Source: Arthrobacter sp. N199823 (lineage in GTDB: Bacteria; Actinomycetota; Actinomycetes; Actinomycetales; Micrococcaceae). Taken from it: 64,000 nucleotides of DNA. This document shows, in pieces, positions 1 through 9,706 of this stretch. The first letter of the stretch is position 1. The number at the start of each line of letters is the position of its first letter. The stretch lies in NCBI RefSeq assembly GCF_002929705.1, contig NZ_PJIN01000001.1, forward strand, positions 372,001 through 436,000, read 5' to 3'. The notes below the pieces were generated by a model that was not told the DNA's origin, did no database searches, and worked only from the letters and a program-made list of their open reading frames with translations. Position numbers and translations under genes: made by a program.

Positions 1-17
1 ATTTCGCCTCCGGGCCG

Positions 18-893
18 CTAGTCGGCGAGCAAGGTGTAAATGGCCCGTCGCGCGGTATCCAAGGCTTCGGTGGCCGCCTTGACTTGTTCCTCGTTGCCGG
101 CCATGGAGATTTGTTCCACCGCTCCGACGAGCTTGCTCAGGCCAAGCCGTAAGTCAGTTCCGGCTCCGGCTTCCTCGTTCACATCGGCCCAGACCTGTGC
201 CATTTCGGCGGCGTTCTCGGCGACGTAGCTCTTGCCGGCCTCAGTCAAGACGAACTCGGTGCGCTTGCCGTCTCCGGTGGACTCGATGAGGCCCTCGGAC
301 TGTAGAGCGGCCAATGCGGGGTAGATAGAGCCAGGGCTCGGACGCCAGGCACCGTCGGTATGTGCAGCGATGGCCCCGATCATGCCGTAACCGTTGTAGC
401 TGTGCTGACTCAAAAGGGACAGAATGGCGCTGCGGACGTTGCCTTTACGGACTCGCCCGCCACCGCGAGGGCCGAAGCCGCCACGGCCGGCGCCGCGGGG
501 ACCGAAGCCGCCGCCGCTGCCGCCGCCGCGGGGACCGAAGCCGCCACGGGGGCCACCGCCCCGCGGACCGAAGCCGCCGCGAGAGCTACCTCCGTCGTGA
601 GCACCATGCGGGCCGTTCTCGCCGCGTCCTGCACTGCGGGATTCTTCGTCGGGACCGAATCCCGGCCCGCCGCTCTGCGGACCGGAACCGGCGTGACCGC
701 CACCGCCACGGGGACCGAAGCCGCCGCGTCCGCCTCGGCCGCGACCTTGGTCTCCGGGGAAACCTTCACGCGGTTCCGTGAACTCTCCGTCGCCGCTTGG
801 GGGAGTCGGCTCGGTGTGGCGTCGTGACCGGTGGCCGCGCCGCGGATCGTTCGGATGATCATTGTCTTCTTGGGGGAAATTGAAGGTTTTCAT
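18..893 (-). CDS. PadR family transcriptional regulator with RGG-rich N-terminus
   Basis: A 291-residue protein in two parts. Residues about 150-225 form a PadR-type winged helix: a helix-turn-helix beginning GNVRSAILSLL, the family-typical PSPGSIYPAL turn and a wing ending in TEFVLTEAGKSY, followed by a C-terminal helical dimerisation region. Residues 1-149 are low complexity, rich in Gly, Arg and Pro, with five copies of GFGPRG[G/A] interspersed with RGG. PadR proteins are usually about 110-200 residues, so the extension is additional. PadR regulators generally repress adjacent genes or themselves; no obvious target lies next to it, so autoregulation from the AT-rich upstream palindrome is plausible. 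Upstream ribosome binding site is weak (AGGCAAG). The regulator family is clear; the ligand and targets are unknown. Confidence 0.9.
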   Translation of the reverse strand: MKTFNFPQEDNDHPNDPRRGHRSRRHTEPTPPSGDGEFTEPREGFPGDQGRGRGGRGGFGPRGGGGHAGSGPQSGGPGFGPDEESRSAGRGENGPHGAHDGGSSRGGFGPRGGGPRGGFGPRGGGSGGGFGPRGAGRGGFGPRGGGRVRKGNVRSAILSLLSQHSYNGYGMIGAIAAHTDGAWRPSPGSIYPALAALQSEGLIESTGDGKRTEFVLTEAGKSYVAENAAEMAQVWADVNEEAGAGTDLRLGLSKLVGAVEQISMAGNEEQVKAATEALDTARRAIYTLLAD

Positions 894-2654
<1,761 letters not shown>

Positions 2655-2666
2655 ATAGCAGCGATG

Positions 2667-2716
2667 GCCGCGGAGGCTGGCTAAGGTGGAGTTCACACCC
2701 AGCCAGCTTCCGCGGC
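2667..2716 (+). terminator. Hairpin terminator after eno
   Basis: A 16-bp stem (2667-2682 pairs with 2701-2716, one G-T pair) with an 18-nt loop starting 12 bases after the enolase stop codon, followed by a short T-rich run. Fits an intrinsic terminator. Confidence 0.7.
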
Positions 2717-2737
2717 TTTGCCGTTTAAGCTCGAAGT

Positions 2738-2869
2738 TACGCTTGGCGTTGAGCTCGAAAATCACTGGAGTGAGGGAGCGTTCGCCAAAACAGCCCCATA
2801 TGTGAGGGAGCGTTGGGTGAAAAGCTGCCATAAGTGATGGAGCGTTTGTTGACGGAGCCGGGGACCTGC
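2738..2869. repeat. Four repeat units with an exact 32-bp period
   Basis: The core GTGAGGGAGCGTT occurs at 2770-2782 and 2802-2814, and GTGATGGAGCGTT at 2834-2846. The GCGTT element recurs at 2746, 2778, 2810 and 2842, exactly 32 bases apart, so a degenerate first unit starts near 2738. The second half of each unit is less conserved, with AAAA and CCATA shared between units. It lies between the eno terminator and the FtsB-like gene. Regularity is seen directly; the role is unknown. Confidence 0.8.
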
Positions 2870-2892
2870 CGGCCGAAGTACTTAGGAGAAGC

Positions 2893-3618
2893 ATGGCCAC
2901 ACGACGGCCCTCAGTGCCTAAAGCACAGTTCACTTCCGGCCTCAGCGGTGCCCAAGAAGCAGCGCCCGTTGAAGCCATCCCAACAAACCCAAAAAACTTG
3001 CCGGCATCCGGTTCAGGAGATCGGTCAGCCACTCAGAAGGGTGCCGAAAAGGGGGAGCGTAAGCTGGCCAGCGACGCCCAAAGCCGCAGTCGCCAAGACG
3101 GCGTGGTTCACGCCAGTGGCAACAGTCCTGTCCCGGCCCGTTCCTTCTCAGGCCGACTCTTGGTGATGGCGCTGACCATGGGTGTTGCCACCGTCCTGTT
3201 GGCACCGAACGTGCACACCTTCCTGACCCAGCGGACCGAGATCTCCCAACTACAAGACGATATTTCCGCCCGGCAAGCCCAGCAGGAAGCCTATGCGGCA
3301 GAAATAAAACGCTGGGACGATCCTGCCTACATCAAGCAGCAGGCCCGCGACCGCGTGAGCATGCTCATGCCAGGCGAGACCGGCTATTGGGTGTATGGCG
3401 CCAACGGCACCGAGACCATTAAAGATTCCGTGGACGCCGCCAAGGCCGCCGCAGCACAAGCCACAACAGCCAAGAAAGCTACGGAAATTACCACCGAACC
3501 GTGGGTTGATGGACTCTGGGATGCTGTGAAAAAGTCAGCACAAGTTCAGGTGCCCGCGGCGGCGGTGCCCGACAAGCCCGCCACCACACCAGCACCAAGC
3601 CCGTCAACTGCTCCTTGA
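2893..3618 (+). CDS. Septum formation initiator, FtsB/DivIC-like
   Basis: A 241-residue bitopic membrane protein. Residues 1-85 are a polar, disordered cytoplasmic tail; one membrane helix spans about 88-106 (LLVMALTMGVATVLLAPNV); a coiled coil follows (EISQLQDDISARQAQQEAYA) and then the conserved region DPAYIKQQARDRVSMLMPGE, typical of DivIC/FtsB proteins. The C-terminal tail is Ala/Pro-rich. The family joins FtsL and FtsQ in the divisome and helps activate septal wall synthesis. AGGAGAAG at 2882-2889 supports the ATG at 2893. Position between eno and DUF501 matches the usual actinobacterial order. Confidence 0.9.
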   Translation: MATRRPSVPKAQFTSGLSGAQEAAPVEAIPTNPKNLPASGSGDRSATQKGAEKGERKLASDAQSRSRQDGVVHASGNSPVPARSFSGRLLVMALTMGVATVLLAPNVHTFLTQRTEISQLQDDISARQAQQEAYAAEIKRWDDPAYIKQQARDRVSMLMPGETGYWVYGANGTETIKDSVDAAKAAAAQATTAKKATEITTEPWVDGLWDAVKKSAQVQVPAAAVPDKPATTPAPSPSTAP

Positions 3619-3762
3619 TCCGCAATCCGGGTCTGGACTGAGGAACTGATATTTGGCCGCCGCAGGGCACGCTAAAATAGCAGCTTGGACCTTGGCCGCA
3701 GCAGACCAAGGCATGAAAAAGCTCCAAAAAAGCTTGACAACAGTTCTACGAAAGGCCCGCCC

Positions 3763-4386
3763 GTGCCCGAAACCACCAGTTCCGCCTTGAACGGGCGCAT
3801 TCCTTCGCAGCACGATCTTGATACCCTCAGCCGTCAGCTCCACCGGCCCGTGCGCGACGTGGTAGAGATACCTGCCCGTTGCGTCTGCGGAAACCCCTTG
3901 GTGGCCGCCACGGCACCTCGCCTGAGCAATGGGATTCCGTTCCCCACCACTTTTTACCTCACTCACCCCATCCTGACCGCGGCAGCGTCGCGGCTGGAAG
4001 CAGCCGGTCTCATGAACGAAATGAGCGAGCGCCTGGAGACTGACACTGAGCTGGCTGCCGCTTACCAGAAGGCGCATGAAAGCTACATTGCAGCCCGTGA
4101 GGCCATCGGCGAACGGGCCGGAACAGGCCCCGTCCCGGAAATCGCCGGTATCTCCGCCGGCGGCATGCCCACCCGTGTGAAGTGCCTGCATGTGCTCATT
4201 GGTCATGCCTTGGCGGAAGGCCCTGGCGTGAATCCATTGGGCGATGAAGCCCTTGCTGGAGTGGCCCAGTGGTGGACGGCCGAGACCTGCTTCTGTGCTG
4301 GGGCCTGGGACGATCAAGCGCCTGTTCCCAACAAGGACCTGAGTCGCCATGTAAAGAATCTGAACCAGAACCTCAACCCTAGCTAG
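3763..4386 (+). CDS. DUF501 domain-containing protein
   Basis: A 207-residue protein of the actinobacterial DUF501 family, recognised by the N-terminal block LSRQLHRPVRDVVEIPARC, the CxCG pair, LPTTFYLTHP-like segment (FPTTFYLTHPILTAAASRLE) and the C-terminal KCLHVLIGHALAEGPGVNP with a late TCFCAG cysteine pair. Function is not established; conserved Cys and His residues suggest metal binding. An open frame extends upstream to 3685, but GTG at 3763 has GAAAGG 7 bases before it and starts where the family homology begins. It sits between an FtsB-like gene and ppx, probably co-transcribed. Confidence 0.9.
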   Translation: MPETTSSALNGRIPSQHDLDTLSRQLHRPVRDVVEIPARCVCGNPLVAATAPRLSNGIPFPTTFYLTHPILTAAASRLEAAGLMNEMSERLETDTELAAAYQKAHESYIAAREAIGERAGTGPVPEIAGISAGGMPTRVKCLHVLIGHALAEGPGVNPLGDEALAGVAQWWTAETCFCAGAWDDQAPVPNKDLSRHVKNLNQNLNPS

Positions 4387-4460
4387 GGTGCGAACTAGCG
4401 CCAGAACTAGTATCGGCGCTTAGCCGCACCACCTCTTAACCTCCCTCGAAAGGCAACAGA

Positions 4461-5414
4461 ATGCGCGTTGCGGCCATTGACTGCGGTACCAACTCCATCC
4501 GCCTGCTCATTGCAGATGTGACCGAGCAGCCAAACGGTGGACAGTCCCTGACTGATGTGCATCGTGAAATGCGGGTGGTCCGGCTGGGCCAGGACGTGGA
4601 TGTCACAGGCATGCTGGCTCCCGAGGCGCTGGAGCGTACTTTTGCCGCCGTCGATGCCTATGCAGCCATTATTGCCGCCAACGATGTTCAGCGGGTGCGG
4701 TTCGTAGCGACCAGTGCCACCCGCGATGCCAGCAACAGGGATGACTTTGTTGCCGGAATCAAGGACCGCCTAGGGTTGGAACCAGAAGTGGTCAGTGGCG
4801 CCCAAGAAGCGGAGCTATCCTTTTCAGGCGCCGTGAGCGTCCTGCCGGACCTAGGCCAGAAGCGGGTATTGGTTGTTGACTTAGGTGGCGGCAGTACCGA
4901 GTTCGTGATTGGGGATGGCAGCGGAGTCTTGCATGCTCTAAGCACCAACATGGGTTGTGTGCGTTTCACTGAAAGGTACCTGCAGTCCGATCCGCCCACA
5001 GCCGACCAGATTGCCTCGGCCGAGGCTGCCGTTGCGGAAAAATTGGATGAGGTCCTCGCGACAGTGCCTCTTGGCGACGTCGCAGAAGTGGTGGGCGTGG
5101 CCGGCTCCATCACCACCATCACGGCCCACGCCCTCGGGTTGGTGAGCTACCAGAGCGAGGCGATTCATGCCGCCGTCGTACCTCTTGAAAAAGTTGCTGC
5201 TGCGGCTTCCTCATTACTGTCCATGACGCGGGCCCAACGCGGCGAACTTGGCTTCATGCATCCGGGCCGTGTGGACGTCATTGGCGCCGGTGCACTGATC
5301 TGGCGGACTGTGCTGCGCAAGGTAGCGCAGCTCAGTGATGGACGCGTGGAATCGGTAACCACCAGTGAACACGATATTCTTGACGGAATTGCCCTGGGCG
5401 CAGCCCGAAACTAG
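4461..5414 (+). CDS. Ppx/GppA family phosphatase (exopolyphosphatase)
   Basis: A 317-residue protein of the ASKHA fold. The phosphate-1 motif AAIDCGTNSIRLLIAD opens the protein and the phosphate-2 motif VLVVDLGGGSTEFVIG lies near residue 136; conserved catalytic-region signature FVATSATRDASNRDDF is also present. The length fits the short, single-module actinobacterial Ppx type (about 310-340), which lacks the extra C-terminal HD-like domain of the E. coli enzymes. Expected reaction: release of phosphate from polyphosphate and/or hydrolysis of pppGpp. GAAAGG precedes the ATG. A rare TTA leucine codon occurs at 4881. Confidence 0.95.
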   Translation: MRVAAIDCGTNSIRLLIADVTEQPNGGQSLTDVHREMRVVRLGQDVDVTGMLAPEALERTFAAVDAYAAIIAANDVQRVRFVATSATRDASNRDDFVAGIKDRLGLEPEVVSGAQEAELSFSGAVSVLPDLGQKRVLVVDLGGGSTEFVIGDGSGVLHALSTNMGCVRFTERYLQSDPPTADQIASAEAAVAEKLDEVLATVPLGDVAEVVGVAGSITTITAHALGLVSYQSEAIHAAVVPLEKVAAAASSLLSMTRAQRGELGFMHPGRVDVIGAGALIWRTVLRKVAQLSDGRVESVTTSEHDILDGIALGAARN

Positions 5415-5441
5415 CAGTACCTCCTACGGAAACGAGCATTC

Positions 5442-7049
5442 ATGCAGTTAGCCCCACGGTTACGTCGCACCGCAGCCGCGCTGATGACGATTGTCGTGGC
5501 CGGTTCTCTGGCTGTGGTAGGCGCCACTCCGGCGTCGGCCGATGATATTCGCAACCGAGAGTACTGGCTGGAGCAGTCCGGCATTGTGAAGGCTTGGGAT
5601 GTTTCGCAGGGTGAGGGCGTGAAAATTGCCATCATTGACAGCGGCATTGATGCCGATCACAAGGATCTCAAGGGTGCTGTGGTGGGCGGGATCGACATGT
5701 CTGGCTCCGGTGATGATGACGGCACCAAAGGCATTGGCGCCGAACCTGAGCACGGAACTCTGGTCGCCACGATGCTGGCGGGCCGTGGCCACGCCGCCAG
5801 CACTCCGACCCCCACAGCCACAAGCAAGGCGACGCCTAAAAGCACTGCCAAGCCCAAACCCGTTGTGGGCGCGGGGCCGGACGGCGTCATTGGCGTTGCC
5901 CCCAAGGCTGAACTTCTCAGTATTTCCGTCTGGTTGGGTAGCGAAAACCCCTCCGGCAAGAACATTGACGATCAGATTCCATCCGCAGTGACATGGGCCG
6001 TGGATCAGGGCGCCAAGGTCATCAACATGTCTCTGGGCAGTACGTCCACGGCCTGGCCGCAGAGCTGGGACGACGCTTTTGCCTATGCCGAAGCCAATGA
6101 TGTGGTCATTGTCGCCGCGGCGGGCAACCGGAAAACCGGAAGCGAACAAGTGGGGGCCCCGGCCACCATTCCCGGCATCCTGGCGGTTGGTGGCTTAGGC
6201 AAGGATGGCACGGCGAGCGTTGACTCCTCTTCTCAGGGCATCAGCATTGGTGTCAGCGCACCGGCCGAAGACTTGGCCGGCGGACTGCCCAATGGTGGCT
6301 ATGCCAGCTGGAGCGGAAGCAGTGGTGCGGCGCCGATCGTCTCCGGCGTTGCAGCTCTGATTCGCGCCAAGTACCCGGATATGAGTGCCGCTCAGGTCAT
6401 CAACCGGATTATTTCCACTGCCAAGCCCAAGGGTGGAGGTGTTCCCAATGCCATTTACGGGTATGGAGTTCTTGATGCTGAGGCCGCCCTGACCAAGGAT
6501 GTTCCTGAGGTCACCGAAAACCCGCTGGGCAGTATCTCTGAGTGGATCAGGGTGCACCGCCGTGGTGCAGTTGTCCCGCCCACCAAAAATGGCGCCCCCG
6601 CGACCATCGTTCCCCAACCGAAACCGACGCTGACCGATGTGAGCCCGCCGGTTGCGCTGAAGGCCGCGCAGCTCGATAGCGCGCTGCCACGGGGCCTGGT
6701 GTTAGGCGCTGGCGGACTCTTGGTCCTCATCCTTGCGCTGGGCAGCGGTCACTTGTTGGTGACACGTCGCCGCGTGCGTGCGGCGGATGCTCTCGGCGCC
6801 GTAGGGCCGGAAATCGGCGCTGGGACTGGCACCGGAACCGGAACCGGAACCGGCGCCGGAACCGGCGCTGCGGGGCCTGATGCGGGGAAGAACACCGAGT
6901 CTGGAGTACCGCAGAGCGGGCCAGTGGCAGCAGCAGAGAGCGGATCGGCGGGGGAGCCGGGATCCAAGACGGAACCCAACACCGAACCCAAGCCGGGACC
7001 CGCGGATCCCTCGCCGAACATGAGGCAAGGCCACAAGCACAAGCACTAG
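5442..7049 (+). CDS. Mycosin-like S8 family serine protease, membrane-anchored
   Basis: A 535-residue subtilase. A signal peptide spans residues 1-33 (cleavage after ASA). The catalytic triad is Asp66 (IIDSGID), His104 (EHGTLVATMLAG) and Ser294 (GSSGAAP), with oxyanion Asn229 in AAAGN. A Pro/Thr/Lys-rich insertion of about 30 residues follows His104. A single C-terminal membrane helix lies around 418-437, followed by a cytoplasmic tail with Gly-Thr repeats from tandem GGAACC hexamers near 6825-6865. This architecture matches mycosins (MycP) of type VII secretion, but no ESX gene is in the window. It starts 27 bp after ppx and may be co-transcribed. Confidence 0.92.
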   Translation: MQLAPRLRRTAAALMTIVVAGSLAVVGATPASADDIRNREYWLEQSGIVKAWDVSQGEGVKIAIIDSGIDADHKDLKGAVVGGIDMSGSGDDDGTKGIGAEPEHGTLVATMLAGRGHAASTPTPTATSKATPKSTAKPKPVVGAGPDGVIGVAPKAELLSISVWLGSENPSGKNIDDQIPSAVTWAVDQGAKVINMSLGSTSTAWPQSWDDAFAYAEANDVVIVAAAGNRKTGSEQVGAPATIPGILAVGGLGKDGTASVDSSSQGISIGVSAPAEDLAGGLPNGGYASWSGSSGAAPIVSGVAALIRAKYPDMSAAQVINRIISTAKPKGGGVPNAIYGYGVLDAEAALTKDVPEVTENPLGSISEWIRVHRRGAVVPPTKNGAPATIVPQPKPTLTDVSPPVALKAAQLDSALPRGLVLGAGGLLVLILALGSGHLLVTRRRVRAADALGAVGPEIGAGTGTGTGTGTGAGTGAAGPDAGKNTESGVPQSGPVAAAESGSAGEPGSKTEPNTEPKPGPADPSPNMRQGHKHKH

Positions 7050-7143
7050 TGCCGCCGTCGTTCTTCTAGCACAAATTTAATGCGTTACGGCTCACAGTAA
7101 CAAGCTAGTGAATGTTTTCACAAAGAAATGTAGTATAGGGGTT

Positions 7144-8604
7144 ATGGCAATCACACCCACCTTTTCAGCACGTCCGCGCGTCCTTGTAGTTGGCGGCGGT
7201 TACGTCGGCCTGTACACGGCCTTCAACCTGCAGAAGAAGATCGCAAAATCAGGTGGCATCGTCACCTTGATCGATCCCCTGCCCTACATGACGTACCAGC
7301 CGTTCCTGCCCGAGGTAGCCGGCGGAAACATCGAAGCACGTCACGCGGTTGTTTCCTACCGCAAGCACCTGAAGCAGACCGAGGTCATTCAGGGCTCCGT
7401 CACGAGCATCGACCACGAGAACCGTACGGCCGTTGTGGCCCCGGCCGACGGTGGCGAGAACTTTGAGCTGCCCTACCATGACGTTGTCGTGGCTGCCGGC
7501 GCCATCACCCGCACCTTCCCCATCAAGGGCTTGGCAGAATCAGGCATCGGCCTGAAGACCATTGAAGAAGCCATTGCCCTGCGCAACCAGGTTCTCTCAC
7601 TCATCGAGAAGGCCTCCACGGAGACCGATCCCGCCAAGCGCGCCCGCGCCCTGACGTTCGTTGTTGTCGGTGGCGGGTTCGCCGGTATCGAGACCATCGC
7701 CGAGCTGGAAGACATGGCTCGCGCCGCCGTCAAGCTCAACGCTCGCGTTGACCAGTCCGAGCTGCGCTTCGTTCTGGTTGAGGCCATGGGTCGCATCATG
7801 CCCGAGGTCACCGAAGCTCAGGCCCTCTGGGTTGTGGAGCACCTCCGTAGCCGCGGCGTTGAAGTTCTGCTGAACACCTCGCTGGATAACGCCGAGGAAA
7901 GCAACCTCAAGCTCATCAACCTGCCGGACAAGTCCTTGGCTCAGCAGTTCGATGCTGACACCTTGATCTGGACCGCAGGCGTCATGGCCAACCCCATGGT
8001 TCGCTCCACCGATTTCCCGATCGAGCCCCGCGGCCGCGTTTCTGTCAACGTGAACCTGCAGGTCACCGGCGAATTCGGTGTCATCGAAAACGCCTGGGCT
8101 GCCGGCGACGTTGCGGCTGTCCCGGATGTCACCGGAGGTCTCCCGGACGGTACCTGCGTCCCCAACGCCCAGCACGCTCTGCGTCAGGCCAAGCGCCTGG
8201 CCAAGAACCTGTGGGCCAGCCGTTTCAACAAGCCGTTGAAGGGCTACAAGCACAAGAACCTCGGCGCTGTTGCAGGCTTCGGCCAGTGGAAGGGTGTCGC
8301 CAAGATCATGGGCATCCAGCTCAAGGGTGCTCCCGCATGGCTTGCACACCGCGGCTACCACGGCCTGGCCATGCCCACCGTTGAGCGCAAGATCCGCGTT
8401 CTCAGCGACTGGTTCGTCACCATGATCGCCGGCCGCGACCTGGCCCAGCTGGAGAACCTGCAGGCGCCCCGCGCCACGTTCGTCTCCGCTGCTACCCCGA
8501 AGCCCAAGCCGGCTGCTGCCGCGCCCGTGGCGGCTCCGGTTGCTGAAGCTGCTCCCGTGGCGGCTCCGGCTGCTGAGATCAAGGAAGACGCCGCTGCAAA
8601 GTAG
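7144..8604 (+). CDS. NAD(P)/FAD-dependent oxidoreductase, type II NADH dehydrogenase
   Basis: A 486-residue single-subunit NADH:quinone oxidoreductase. The FAD Rossmann motif VLVVGGGYVGLYTAFNL is at the N-terminus, the NADH motif TFVVVGGGFAGIETIAELED is central, and NAWAAGDVAAVPD marks the second FAD site. The C-terminus is an Ala/Pro tail. Members pass electrons from NADH to menaquinone at the inner face of the membrane without pumping protons. The open frame extends to 7108, but ATG 7144 has AGGGG just upstream and begins next to the Rossmann strand. Single gene, closed by a hairpin at 8627-8665. Confidence 0.95.
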   Translation: MAITPTFSARPRVLVVGGGYVGLYTAFNLQKKIAKSGGIVTLIDPLPYMTYQPFLPEVAGGNIEARHAVVSYRKHLKQTEVIQGSVTSIDHENRTAVVAPADGGENFELPYHDVVVAAGAITRTFPIKGLAESGIGLKTIEEAIALRNQVLSLIEKASTETDPAKRARALTFVVVGGGFAGIETIAELEDMARAAVKLNARVDQSELRFVLVEAMGRIMPEVTEAQALWVVEHLRSRGVEVLLNTSLDNAEESNLKLINLPDKSLAQQFDADTLIWTAGVMANPMVRSTDFPIEPRGRVSVNVNLQVTGEFGVIENAWAAGDVAAVPDVTGGLPDGTCVPNAQHALRQAKRLAKNLWASRFNKPLKGYKHKNLGAVAGFGQWKGVAKIMGIQLKGAPAWLAHRGYHGLAMPTVERKIRVLSDWFVTMIAGRDLAQLENLQAPRATFVSAATPKPKPAAAAPVAAPVAEAAPVAAPAAEIKEDAAAK

Positions 8605-8626
8605 CACCTCCCTTTAGGCAATGCCC

Positions 8627-8665
8627 GACGCCGGTCCTCCCCACCTTCTGGGGATGGCCGGCGTC
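8627..8665 (+). terminator. Hairpin terminator after the NADH dehydrogenase
   Basis: GACGCCGG (8627-8634) pairs with CCGGCGTC (8658-8665), with an inner TCCCCA/TGGGGA stem, 22 bases after the stop codon. A TTT/TTTT run follows. Confidence 0.65.
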
Positions 8666-8688
8666 GCGCTTTAAGGTTTTCGCGGGAC

Positions 8689-8732
8689 TTTGACGTTTCC
8701 GCCATAGTTTGAACGGCAGCGAAAACGTCAAA
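8689..8732. repeat. 10-bp inverted repeat upstream of the GNAT gene
   Basis: TTTGACGTTT (8689-8698) and AAACGTCAAA (8723-8732) flank a 24-nt loop that can pair further. It lies between a terminator and the acetyltransferase start at 8788, so it could be an operator or a second hairpin. Confidence 0.5.
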
Positions 8733-8787
8733 CTGCAGCATTTTCCTCAGGCGCGGCTATGTCAGCACGGGACGCTAAGCTGGGGCC

Positions 8788-9288
8788 ATGATTATTCGAC
8801 GCGAGAGAGCTGATGACCGCCCCGAGCTCCTTGCCGTCGTTCAGGCTGCCTTTGCGGATCCAGGCGAGGCAAAGCTGGTGCGCGGTCTCTTTGCGTCTAG
8901 AGAGTACCTGCCGGGATTATCCCTGGTTGCTGAATCAGTGCGGGGCGAGATCCTGGGCTATGTCATCACCACCCGTGCGTGGATCGGCGAGCAGGAGTCC
9001 TTGGGATTGGGTCCCATTGCCGTGCAGCCGGAGTATCAGCGCCAAGGCGTTGGGTTAGCGCTGATGAAGGCCACTATCGCGGAGGCGAACGCGATGGGGG
9101 AGTCCACGCTGGTTCTCCTAGGTAGCACCGATTACTACCCACGGTTCGGATTTGTGCCAGCCGATTCGCTGGGGATTGTTCCACCGGATCCGTCATGGGG
9201 CTCCCATTTCATGGCACTGGCCTTGAACAACCATGAACCGGGCAGCCATGGGGTCTTCAAGTACGCAGCCCCCTTCACCTCGCGTTGA
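8788..9288 (+). CDS. GNAT family N-acetyltransferase
   Basis: A 166-residue protein starting MIIRRERADDRPELLAVV, a typical GNAT opening. The acetyl-CoA pyrophosphate-binding motif A is seen as VQPEYQRQGVGLALMKATI, with LGPIAV in the preceding strand and a late GSTDYYPRFGF segment typical of the YhbS-like branch. Length is normal for a single-domain enzyme. The acceptor (small molecule or protein) cannot be told from sequence. A GGGG run lies just before the ATG. The gene stands alone, followed by a tRNA gene. Confidence 0.9.
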   Translation: MIIRRERADDRPELLAVVQAAFADPGEAKLVRGLFASREYLPGLSLVAESVRGEILGYVITTRAWIGEQESLGLGPIAVQPEYQRQGVGLALMKATIAEANAMGESTLVLLGSTDYYPRFGFVPADSLGIVPPDPSWGSHFMALALNNHEPGSHGVFKYAAPFTSR

Positions 9289-9358
9289 CCCGCAGTTTCT
9301 TTGGCAGGGCCAGTATCCAGTATTGTTGACAGGAGCCAGTAACGGTCCTGATGGATCA

Positions 9359-9431
9359 GCCCCAGTAGCCCAATGGCAGAGGCACCAGACTTAAAATCTG
9401 TTCAGTGTCGGTTCGAGTCCGACCTGGGGTA
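9359..9431 (+). tRNA. tRNA-Leu (anticodon TAA), short variable region
   Basis: A 73-nt cloverleaf. Acceptor stem GCCCCAG (9359-9365) pairs with CTGGGGT (9424-9430), then discriminator A at 9431. D arm begins TAGCCC; anticodon loop is CTTAAAA, giving anticodon TAA; T arm is GTCGG-TTCGAGT-CCGAC. The variable region is only about five bases, although bacterial leucine tRNAs normally carry a long variable arm (class II). Two mismatches are visible: C13-A22 in the D stem and C27-T43 at the end of the anticodon stem. CCA is not encoded. The call as leucine rests on the anticodon and A73. Confidence 0.85.
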
Positions 9432-9448
9432 CGTGTAAAGCCCTTCCT

Positions 9449-9520
9449 ATGAAAATCGACCCGTGACTTAAGGTCGCTTTGGTTCACCAAAGCGACCTTA
9501 AGTCACGGGTCGATTTTCAT
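9449..9520. repeat. 34-bp perfect inverted repeat with 4-nt loop
   Basis: 9449-9482 is perfectly complementary to 9487-9520 around the loop TTCA. It begins 18 bases after the tRNA. There is no strong T run on either side, so it is longer than, and unlike, a normal intrinsic terminator, though it may still end the tRNA transcript. Confidence 0.9.
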
Positions 9521-9651
9521 TTGGGGTGGGAGCCTGTCCTGACACCGGGCTGGACCGCGGAATCTGGGCTCAATGTGAACATCTGGTGAACGTTTGCTGG
9601 CAGCGTACTGACAATATGCGCCATAAGGAACATAATCGCCGATTGAAACGC

Positions 9652-9680
9652 TTGACTTGATAGAGTAAAAGGAATAATTA
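9652..9680 (+). promoter_or_regulatory. Candidate sigma-70-type promoter for the BI-1 gene
   Basis: TTGACT at 9652-9657 and TAATTA at 9675-9680 are separated by 17 bases, and GGAGG (9692-9696) then leads to the ATG at 9707, leaving a short leader of about 20 nt. Confidence 0.5.
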
Positions 9681-9706
9681 CCCCCTAATTTGGAGGCAAC
9701 GTCACG

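Noticed and set aside
2738-2869. Possible CRISPR array
   Set aside because: The period is regular, but the conserved part is only 13 bp, the intervening parts are themselves related, and there are no cas genes.
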